From JALZAI01 sp038212215 (GTDB lineage: Bacteria > Actinomycetota > Actinomycetes > Mycobacteriales > Jatrophihabitantaceae): DNA of 64,000 nucleotides. Location: positions 1 to 64,000 of the forward strand of contig JBBQUT010000024.1 in NCBI GenBank assembly GCA_038212215.1. The letters run 5' to 3'. Positions 16,133 through 22,948 of the stretch are shown here, one piece after another (the stretch's first letter is position 1; the number at the start of each line of letters is the position of its first letter). The notes under the pieces were generated by a model, which saw nothing but the letters and a program-made list of their open reading frames with translations, had not been told where the DNA came from and ran no database searches. Both the position numbers and the translations under genes were made by a program.

Positions 16133-16636
16133 GTGGACGTGTCGCTGCCCCGTCCGTGCGGCGTTGCGGAGACCCTCGAACTCGTCGGTGAGCGGTGGTC
16201 CCTGCTCATCGTGCGGGAGTTGTTCTACGGAGTGCGCCGCTTCGACACGATTCTGCGCGCGACCGGTGCGCCGCGGAACATGCTGGCCACCCGGCTGCGG
16301 ACGCTGCAGGAGGCGGGCATCATCGATCGGCGCCCGTATACCGACCGTCCGCCGCGCTATGAGTACTTCCTGACCGATGCAGGAACCGAACTCGTGCCAG
16401 TGCTGCTGACATTGCAGGCCTGGGCCGATCGGCACCTCAGCGGGCACCTGACGATTCCTATCCGCCACAACGTGGAGAGGCATTCCGCTCGCGGCGGCCG
16501 CGCGCACCGATTGCGGGCGGATCTTGTCTGCAGGACCTGCGGCGAGGCGGTTATCGCGCGGGATTTGAGCCTGGGTAGCGCTGACCCCTGGGCAGACGCC
16601 GCATCGGCGCCGCACACCCACGCACCGGCCGGTTGA
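16133..16636 (+). CDS. HxlR family transcriptional regulator
   Basis: The 167-aa protein matches the HxlR winged helix: CGVAETLELVGERWSLLIVR, FYGVRRFDTILRATGAPRNM, LATRLRTLQEAGIIDRRPY, then PPRYEYFLTDAG. The C-terminal extension holds CRTCGEAV, a possible half zinc site found in longer family members. I place the start at GTG 16133 because TACGCT (16121-16126) lies six bases before it with no Shine-Dalgarno, the layout of a leaderless actinobacterial gene. ATG at 16100 would add 11 residues. The target is unknown, but the neighbouring LLM oxidoreductase is a candidate. Confidence 0.82.
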   Translation: MDVSLPRPCGVAETLELVGERWSLLIVRELFYGVRRFDTILRATGAPRNMLATRLRTLQEAGIIDRRPYTDRPPRYEYFLTDAGTELVPVLLTLQAWADRHLSGHLTIPIRHNVERHSARGGRAHRLRADLVCRTCGEAVIARDLSLGSADPWADAASAPHTHAPAG

Positions 16637-16649
16637 CGACGGGTTCGCG

Positions 16650-17783
16650 TCACGCGCCTCGGCGCGGCGGACCCCACGGTGCGTTGCTTGACACGCGGCG
16701 AGGTCCAACGGTCGACCCGTTTCGAGCGTCGTCGGGGAACGAGGTGTCGGGGAACAGGGTGCGGATCAGATCGAGCGCCTGCCCGAGCGTGTCGAGTTTC
16801 TGGGCGAGGGTGTCACCGGCCGGGTACATCCGCACGTTCGTCACACCGGCGCCTGCCCATGCGCGTAACCGGTCAGCGACCATGTCACGGGTGCCGATCA
16901 GGGTCGTAGCCAGCACCATCTCGTCCGGGATGAGTTCTGCGGCGGCGTCGCGTCGGCCCTGCTGCCAGAGCGTCTGAACCTCGCCGGCCACTTGGTCGAA
17001 ACCCTGCCGGGCATAGGCCTGGTTGTAGAAATTCGTGCTGGCAGTGCCCATCCCGCCCAGGCTGAACGCCAGTCCTGCCTTGCGCGCAGCCACCATCTGC
17101 TTGACGTCATCGCCGAACGCAATCTCGGCGCCCTGACAGATGTCGAGGTCCGCCAGCGTCCGACCCGCCGACGCTGCGCCGCGGGCGAGCGGGGCGAGAT
17201 AGGCGTCCGCGGCTTCGGGGATGAAGCTCGTGCCCAACCAACCCTCAGCGGTGGCGCCGGTGAGTTCCAGCATGCCGGGCAGCATCGCCGCGATGTAGAT
17301 CGGCAGCGCCTCGCGCGGCTGCTGATTGATGCGCATCGGCCGGCCCTGCCCACCCGCACGCGGGATGTCAACCGTGCGTCCGTGCAGTTCGATGCGTTCA
17401 CCCGCGCATGCCTGCCGGATCACAGCGATTGTCTCCCGCATCCGCGTGACCGGCCGGTCGAACGCAGCGCCGTGCAAGCCCTCGATAACGCCCGGGCCGG
17501 ACGCGCCGAGCCCGAGGGCGAAGCGCCCGCCGGTGATGGTGTCCAGGGTGAGCGCGGTCATGGCCACCATTGCCGGGCTGCGGGTGCCGATCTGCAGGAT
17601 GCCGGTAGCAAGGCGCACGCGCTCGGTTCGGGCGGCGAGGTATCCGATCGGCGCAACGCTGTCACAGCCCCACGATTCGGCTACGAAGACCGTGTCGACA
17701 CCGAGCGCCTCCGCCTCGACGACATAGGACACCAGATCGGGCCACGGCGCGACCTCGGCCGCGATTTGAATGCTGGTGCGCAT
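16650..17783 (-). CDS. LLM-class F420-dependent oxidoreductase
   Basis: The 377-aa protein has the bacterial luciferase-like TIM barrel. The N-terminal strand is MRTSIQIAAEVAPWPDLVSY. LGVDTVFVAESWGCDSVAPI, RTERVRLATGILQIGTRSPA and GRFALGLGASGPGVIEG are the standard F420/FMN-binding loops. RPVTRMRETIAVIRQ and GRTVDIPRAGGQGRPMRINQ follow. The family performs F420H2/F420 redox on diverse substrates. The C-terminal 25 residues are proline/arginine-rich and not conserved. ATG is at 17783. The SRPBCC gene lies 9 nt upstream on the same strand, so the two are co-transcribed. Confidence 0.88.
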   Translation of the reverse strand: MRTSIQIAAEVAPWPDLVSYVVEAEALGVDTVFVAESWGCDSVAPIGYLAARTERVRLATGILQIGTRSPAMVAMTALTLDTITGGRFALGLGASGPGVIEGLHGAAFDRPVTRMRETIAVIRQACAGERIELHGRTVDIPRAGGQGRPMRINQQPREALPIYIAAMLPGMLELTGATAEGWLGTSFIPEAADAYLAPLARGAASAGRTLADLDICQGAEIAFGDDVKQMVAARKAGLAFSLGGMGTASTNFYNQAYARQGFDQVAGEVQTLWQQGRRDAAAELIPDEMVLATTLIGTRDMVADRLRAWAGAGVTNVRMYPAGDTLAQKLDTLGQALDLIRTLFPDTSFPDDARNGSTVGPRRVSSNAPWGPPRRGA

Positions 17784-17792
17784 AAGACCATC

Positions 17793-18287
17793 TCACCCAT
17801 CCGGCGGACGCGCTGCAACCCGGGCGACACCCGCGGCCAGCTCCGCGATGCCCGCACATGTGCGCTGCATGTTCGCCTGGTGTTCGAGCAGGCGGCGGGA
17901 CACGATGCGGCGTTCCTTGTCAGGTCGCCCGTCGATAGCCAGGCTCAGCCCGGACCGACCGGGACCGATCTGCATGGACTGGGTCAACCGCGTTTTGTCG
18001 GCTGACAGCGGCGCGAGCGAGTACCGCCATACCGCCGACGGGAAGCGCGGATCGCCTACGGCATAGGCGAATGAACGTTGCGGCTCGAGCTCGATGACCG
18101 TGCACGTCGTCTCCCACGATCCCAGGGCGTCGTGGCGGCTGCGACCTATGAACCGGGCGTCAACCCGCAGACCGAGTTCGTCTTCCCACTCGGCGCCCAG
18201 GAACTCGGAACTGAACCGCGCCGGAAGGTTGATGTCGGTCACCAGAGCCCACACCACGCTGGCCGGAGCATCCACCTGTACCGCCAC
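17793..18287 (-). CDS. SRPBCC (START-like) family protein
   Basis: From GTG 18287 this gives 164 aa with the typical opening VQVDAPASVVWALVTDINLP, the middle EFLGAEWEDELGLRVDARFI, and the C-terminal helix over the hydrophobic cavity (DKERRIVSRRLLEHQANMQR). These helix-grip proteins bind hydrophobic ligands. Sequence homologous in style to the family (DVEEGPLYADCPTVD) continues in frame upstream of the GTG. A perfect AAGGAG (18347-18342) sits six bases before an in-frame ATC at 18335, with no ATG/GTG/TTG there. The true start may therefore be non-canonical. It precedes the LLM oxidoreductase. Confidence 0.75.
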   Translation of the reverse strand: MAVQVDAPASVVWALVTDINLPARFSSEFLGAEWEDELGLRVDARFIGRSRHDALGSWETTCTVIELEPQRSFAYAVGDPRFPSAVWRYSLAPLSADKTRLTQSMQIGPGRSGLSLAIDGRPDKERRIVSRRLLEHQANMQRTCAGIAELAAGVARVAARPPDG

Positions 18288-18605
18288 GTCGACCGTCGGG
18301 CAGTCGGCGTAAAGCGGTCCTTCTTCGACGTCGATGCCTGACTCCTTCCGAGATCTCCGACGGTAGAGAAGTGAGTTCCACTATGCAACGAACCTATTCC
18401 GCGCCTCGATCGCGCGAAGCCCTCCGCCGACGAGCCCTTCCTCGTCACCTGCGCTCTCTGAGGGTGGGCCGGAACTCTGCCCGCCAGGTTGGCTTCGCTG
18501 ACTGTCAAGATGTCACACGGCCGCTGACACGGTTACCCAGCCCAAGCCGCAAGCCCCTAGTCCCCCCGAGGCCCCGAGGCGGTTCGGGTATCGTCGTCGT
18601 CGTCC

Positions 18606-18642
18606 GCGGGTGTAGTTCAGTGGCAGAACATCAGCTTCCCAA
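18606..18642 (+). other. Left attachment site: orphan 5' half of tRNA-Gly(CCC)
   Basis: GCGGGTGTAGTTCAGTGGCA and the following bases to TTCCCAA equal the acceptor 5' strand, D arm and anticodon loop of the tRNA at 38077. The sequence then diverges (ATCCAG), so no T arm or 3' acceptor strand exists. The preceding 100 bases also resemble the 3' end of the integrase before the intact tRNA (GATGTCRCACGGCC...GCTGACAC, GGTTCRGGTATCGTC). They probably carry the conserved tRNA promoter and integrase arm sites. Confidence 0.82.
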
Positions 18643-18663
18643 ATCCAGCGTCTGAGGACGAGC

Positions 18664-18692
18664 AGGCCCAGAATCCCATTGATTCTGGGCCT
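18664..18692 (+). terminator. Strong hairpin just inside the island's left end
   Basis: AGGCCCAGAATC-CCATT-GATTCTGGGCCT is a perfect 12-bp stem with a 5-nt loop, followed by TCTGCTGTCT. It lies 21 nt after the orphan tRNA half and would stop its transcript. It could also protect the island from read-through. There is no long U-tract, so efficiency is uncertain. Confidence 0.65.
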
Positions 18693-18884
18693 TCTGCTGT
18701 CTCCGACCCCGCGGTGGACGACCGTGATTGACCGTCTTTCGCCGCTCGTTAGCGCACGGATGTCGCACGCGGTGTTGATCTTCAACGATCATCCGTGGCT
18801 GCCGCAGCCATCCTCGTACAGCAAGCCAGGGCAGCGGTGTGCCCACTGGGCAACCGCTCGGCCACGAGGCCCATGACATGAAGC

Positions 18885-18915
18885 GGCGGCGGCGTCCCGA
18901 AGGACTGCCGCCGCC
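18885..18915. other. GC-rich hairpin upstream of the island's first gene
   Basis: GGCGGCGGCGTCC-CGAA-GGACTGCCGCCGCC forms a 13-bp stem with one bulged base and a CGAA loop, 82 nt before the GTG of the next gene. A second small stem CGGGT/ACCCG follows at about 18936-18949. These could be terminators, attenuators or part of a replication or transfer origin. Nothing decides between them. Confidence 0.4.
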
Positions 18916-18996
18916 TGATGCTGCTTGCGCAGTTCGGGTCTGCAAACCCGACTACGCGATCTGACTCAGCCCACCCGTTCTCCAACTGGAGGCCTC

Positions 18997-19803
18997 GTGC
19001 CGTTGCAGCATACGACGCTGCCCGAAAACTGCCTAGCAGCGAACGATATTGACACGCCGAAGCGCGGGCCGACCGCGCCTTCGATGCTGACCGACCACAC
19101 AGACAGCGACGACTCTGGCGCGCGCGACTGCCGATGCGTGCGTGCTCGGCACCGGCGCGGCACGCGTGATGCGTACCTGCGTGACCGTTGCCGGTGTCCC
19201 GCGTGCCGGACGGGGAATAGCGCACACCAACGCGAGTTCCGGCGTGCCCGCGCGGTTCATGCCTGGCACGGCACGTCGGCTTGGGTCGACGCGGTCGGGA
19301 CCCGCCGACGGCTGCAGGCGCTGTCCGCCGCAGGCTGGTCGGCCAGCCAGCTCGCCCACCGGCTCGGTGTCAGCAGGAGCGCGGTTGCGCAGCTTCGCCG
19401 CGTCAAGCAGGACCGCGTGCTCGCCGCCACCGCCAGCGACGTTGCCGTCCTCTACGACACCTGCTGGTGGCGAACGCCGCCCGGCAGCTATCAGGCCAGA
19501 TCCGAGCGGTACGCCGATGAGCGCGGGCGGGTGCCGCCGTGGCGCTGGGACGGCGTCGCAATCGACGATCCCGCCGCTCGACCGGTCGCCGAGCCTGATG
19601 AGGCCATCGACGACGTCGCCATCGACGAAACCATCGCCGGTCGACGGGTCCGCCTTACCAAAGCCGAACGACACAGGCTTGTCGAGCGGATGCAACGCTG
19701 CGGTGCGAGCTCGGCGCAGATCGCCGACCGACTCGGGTGCAGCGCCCGCACCGTCGAGCGGTACGAAGCCGTCCTGCGCAAACGGCACACGGGCGCGGCA
19801 TGA
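18997..19803 (+). CDS. Zinc-finger/HTH DNA-binding protein of the island
   Basis: The 268-aa protein has an N-terminal cysteine module, CRCVRARHRRGTRDAYLRDR followed by CRCPACR. This is the HGTR-x-Y-x-CRC-x2-CR pattern common in actinobacterial elements and phages. It also has two helix-turn-helix segments, LSAAGWSASQLAHRLGVSRS (about 104-123) and MQRCGASSAQIADRLGCSAR (about 235-254). GGAGG (18988-18992) lies 4 nt before GTG 18997, which sets the start. Its TGA overlaps the next ATG, so it is coupled to the replication-like gene. A role in control or initiation of the element is inferred from position. Confidence 0.6.
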   Translation: MPLQHTTLPENCLAANDIDTPKRGPTAPSMLTDHTDSDDSGARDCRCVRARHRRGTRDAYLRDRCRCPACRTGNSAHQREFRRARAVHAWHGTSAWVDAVGTRRRLQALSAAGWSASQLAHRLGVSRSAVAQLRRVKQDRVLAATASDVAVLYDTCWWRTPPGSYQARSERYADERGRVPPWRWDGVAIDDPAARPVAEPDEAIDDVAIDETIAGRRVRLTKAERHRLVERMQRCGASSAQIADRLGCSARTVERYEAVLRKRHTGAA

Positions 19804-21140
19804 CCGCGGCGGACCAGGTCGCACGCCCAGGCACCGGCGGCCGGCGGCGCAGGCGCCGACAACAGCGCTTCGGCATCACCGAGCCGGGCACCTACTCGAC
19901 GATCCCGGCTTGGTGGAGCCGCGAGCGGTGGAGGTCCGAATGCCGCGCGGACCTGCACACCGCGGACGTCGCGGAGCTGCGGCGCCAAGTGGGCCGGCGC
20001 GGGCCGGTCAGCGTCGCGGCCTGCTGGGCGCTGGCTAGCGCGCTCTCCTCCAGCGCAGACACCACCACCGGCCGTAACGCCATGCCCGGCGACGCCGCGC
20101 TGACCGCGCACCCCAACTCGCTCGACGTAGACGACCCGGCCGTCCTCGGCCCGCTGGAGGCGGCGACCGGATACGGCCTGACGACGCTGCAGAAGGCGGG
20201 CCGCGTTCTCGCCGCCCGGGGCTGGATCGTGCTCATTCGCAGCGGCAAGAACCGGCTTACCCGCGCCGACCGTGTTGAGCTGCGCCGAGGTGGTTCCGCG
20301 GCTGACCAGCGCCGCAACGTCTGGGCCTGCACCATCCCGCGACATCTGCGCGCCAAGCCCGCGCCCGTGGACAAGTCTGTGGACAACTCGGACCAACAGG
20401 CACCGACCGCCGGAGCTGGTTGCGACCTCCCCACCACCCGAAGGGTTGGTGGTCCTGCTCCCCTCGGTCCGAACAAGATCTTCAAGCGAGAGCAAGCAAG
20501 CGGGACCGGCGCCGCGCACCGGCCATCAGCCGAGCACAGCCAGTCACGCCGCACCTACCGGGCTGACCCGCGCACCGTGCAGCTCGCAAAGAACCTCAAG
20601 GCGCGCGTCTACTGGCTCGGCGGCATCTCGCACCAGCGGATCATGCCCGCTCTCGACCGGTTCGCTAAGGCAGGATGGGGCGCCGCCGACATCCTGCGAG
20701 AGCTGGACCGGACCCTGGCCCATCGGGACTGGGAGGTCCCCAGCGGCCGGGTAAGCACCACGCATTCGGGGCGCAAACACCGCTACCCGTTGCGTTGTCC
20801 GTGGGCCTACCTGGCGATGCTGCTGCGCACCCTCGAACCGACCGACCTCGCCGCAGAACGCAACCACGCACTGAGGACCCGCATGGCCCAGCTGCGCTAC
20901 CAGCAGCTGCGCCGCACCGGACCCGAATGCGTTCACGGCGAACCCGCCGGTGATGTGCCTTCGCCGGTCAAAGGTGTCCTCGCCTGCCCGCTGTGCCGAC
21001 GCGACCGCGGCGCCCTCCCAGCAACGACCAACATTCGTGGACCCGACCACGACAACGCCGACAGGGTCGACGTATCCCGACGAAGTCACGCCGACAGCGG
21101 CGGCAGTTCGGTGAAGCCGCTGATACGGGTGGACACGTAA
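19800..21140 (+). CDS. Putative replication-initiation-type protein of the island
   Basis: The 446-aa protein is not recognised with certainty. It has a basic N-terminus (GGRRRRRRQQRFGI) and a winged-helix-like segment, YGLTTLQKAGRVLAARGWIV. A helical region (ISHQRIMPALDRFAKAGWGA, ADILRELDRTL) leads to CPWAYLAMLLRTLEP. A C-terminal C-x2-H/C-x2-C module (CVHGEPAGD ... CPLCRRD) may bind zinc. Similar layouts are seen in plasmid/ICE initiators of actinobacteria. It starts at ATG 19800, overlapping the upstream stop. Alternatives are a primosome-like or regulatory protein. Confidence 0.45.
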   Translation: MTAADQVARPGTGGRRRRRRQQRFGITEPGTYSTIPAWWSRERWRSECRADLHTADVAELRRQVGRRGPVSVAACWALASALSSSADTTTGRNAMPGDAALTAHPNSLDVDDPAVLGPLEAATGYGLTTLQKAGRVLAARGWIVLIRSGKNRLTRADRVELRRGGSAADQRRNVWACTIPRHLRAKPAPVDKSVDNSDQQAPTAGAGCDLPTTRRVGGPAPLGPNKIFKREQASGTGAAHRPSAEHSQSRRTYRADPRTVQLAKNLKARVYWLGGISHQRIMPALDRFAKAGWGAADILRELDRTLAHRDWEVPSGRVSTTHSGRKHRYPLRCPWAYLAMLLRTLEPTDLAAERNHALRTRMAQLRYQQLRRTGPECVHGEPAGDVPSPVKGVLACPLCRRDRGALPATTNIRGPDHDNADRVDVSRRSHADSGGSSVKPLIRVDT

Positions 21141-21425
21141 CCGGCGGTGGCTGCTCAGGTCTGCGCTGCTCCGATCGGTGCCGTCAACGGCGTCCTCGAG
21201 ACCGAGCCCTGTCCTCCCCACCTGGGGCTGTCCGAGCGTGGGCCGGGCCGACCTGCACGCCAGGGCTGCTTCGCGTCACACGTGACCGGGCTGCGCCCGG
21301 CCCTGGCATTCCGGCCGTCTGCTCCGACCCCTCCACGACCGCGCCAGGTGAGGGCGAAACGACAGGAGCCCTCCTCACCGCCCGAACCGGCATCGACAGA
21401 CCCGAGCAACCCGAAGGAGCACGCC

Positions 21426-22367
21426 ATGAACGCATCGTCACCCATCCGCATCACCGGCCCCGCCGGACTCATCGCCGCCGTCCCCTACCTGCTCGGATTC
21501 GAACCCACCGACAGCCTGGTCCTGGTCGGCCTGCACGACGGGCACGTCACCGTGACCGCACGCATCGACCTCGACGACCTCGACGAACCCGGCCACATCG
21601 AGGCGCTGATGACGACGCTCGCGACAAAGGCCGAGTCCAGCGACGTCCTCGCCGTCACCTACGGCAACCGCACCGACACCGTCACCTACGCCGCACACGC
21701 CGCCGGGATGACCCTCTCCGAACACGTCCGAGTCGCCGACGGGCGCTACTGGTCCCTGACCTGCCCGGTCGAGGGATGCTGCCCCGCCGAAGGCCACATG
21801 CTCCCCACCGGCAACGCCGTCGCCGCCGAGTTCGTCGCGCTCGGCGCCAGCAAGGCCACCTCCCGCGCCGACCTCGACACGATCTTCACCCCCGTTCCCG
21901 ACACCGATCGGATGGCCACGCTGATTCGCACCGCCGAACGCGCCATCCTCGACCAGACCCTCGCCGGCAACGACACGACCCGCATCACCGCCGACAAGCG
22001 GGCACTGTTCGCCGCCACCCGTCGCACCGACCGGCGGTGGAGCGACACCGAGACCGCGCGATACGGCGCAGCCCTCACCGGCTACGAGATCCGCGACGCC
22101 GCTTGGCTGTCGATCGAGCACGGCCGCATCGACGGACGCGACCTCTTCCTGCACCTGGCCCGGACCCTGCCCGCCACACACCGCGCACCCGCACTGTTCC
22201 TCTTCGGCTGGAAGACCTGGCGCGAAGGCAACGGAGCCCTGGCCTCGATGGCCGCCGAACGCGCGCTGCAGGCTGACCCCGGTTACTCCGCCACCGACCT
22301 GCTGATGGCCGCGATCACCCACGCCGTTGACCCACGGCGGATGCCCCGCCTGCGGACCACCCGGTAA
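21426..22367 (+). CDS. DUF4192 domain-containing protein
   Basis: The 313-aa protein opens RITGPAGLIAAVPYLLGFEP-TDSLVLVGLHDG, the DUF4192 hallmark. It has SSDVLAVTYGNRTDTVTYA and ends GNGALASMAAERALQADPGY, a TPR-like helical pair. The family is frequent on actinobacterial plasmids and ICEs and has no known biochemical function. GAAGGAG precedes ATG 21426. The frame upstream to 21147 is proline-rich and lacks a site. It is the last gene of the left, GC-rich part of the island. Confidence 0.8.
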   Translation: MNASSPIRITGPAGLIAAVPYLLGFEPTDSLVLVGLHDGHVTVTARIDLDDLDEPGHIEALMTTLATKAESSDVLAVTYGNRTDTVTYAAHAAGMTLSEHVRVADGRYWSLTCPVEGCCPAEGHMLPTGNAVAAEFVALGASKATSRADLDTIFTPVPDTDRMATLIRTAERAILDQTLAGNDTTRITADKRALFAATRRTDRRWSDTETARYGAALTGYEIRDAAWLSIEHGRIDGRDLFLHLARTLPATHRAPALFLFGWKTWREGNGALASMAAERALQADPGYSATDLLMAAITHAVDPRRMPRLRTTR

Positions 22368-22885
22368 CCCGCGGCCCGGTCGGCGTCACGAGCGCCGGCC
22401 GGTCCTTCCCAGGTGGCTTCGCCGCGACAGCGGCACTCAACGTGGACCGGGCGCGGGGCAGTGCTGGCCGAAGAACAGGCACGATCAGGCGCGTCGCGCA
22501 CGACTCGTCCGACCTCCGTCGGCGCCGATATCGGAGCTGTCGGCCTTCGCTGTAAGAATCTCCGGAATCGGGGACGTTAGCCGAGGCCAATCACTGAGCG
22601 AGTGGACCGTGCATCCACCTACCGATGCTCAGGACGGTCCACAACCGCGATCGCACGGACTCTCAGACCTGGCTGGGGGTCGCTGCTCTACCCGACGACG
22701 GTTCTGCGAGTGATATTGACGGAATATTGTGCGCATAACCGCGGACGCCGTTCCGAGGCCGGCCCAGAGCCGCTTCCGGTCGCGGCTCGGCGTGCGCCGC
22801 GCTGTAGGCATGGCAACTGTGCCGATCATCCAGGTCGGGTGACGCCCGCCGCCCCTAACTCCCGCGCTGATGCTCCTATTGGCCG
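22368..22885. other. 518-nt gap between DUF4192 and the RHS cassette; no gene seen
   Basis: No open frame on either strand shows family features or a convincing ribosome-binding site. Base composition falls from the GC-rich pattern on the left to the lower-GC RHS side around 22700-22900. In a polymorphic-toxin locus an immunity gene would be expected on the minus strand here. None is recognisable. Confidence 0.5.
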
Positions 22886-22948
22886 TCAAGCGGCGTGGAG
22901 CCATTCGCGGTAGGCGCCAAGCCACACAGAAATTTGGATATGCAACAT
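22886..22948 (-). CDS. Tiny ORF translationally coupled to the RHS stop
   Basis: The RHS stop TAA overlaps an ATG as TAATG (22950-22946), opening a 20-codon frame MLHIQISVWLGAYREWLHAA before TGA. The arrangement is that of a coupled downstream gene. The product is amphipathic and too short for an immunity protein, so it may be the truncated start of one or coincidence. Confidence 0.3.
   Translation of the reverse strand: MLHIQISVWLGAYREWLHAA

Noticed and set aside
21438..22322. Minus-strand 294-codon frame
   Set aside because: Gly/Val/Asp-rich mirror of the DUF4192 gene.
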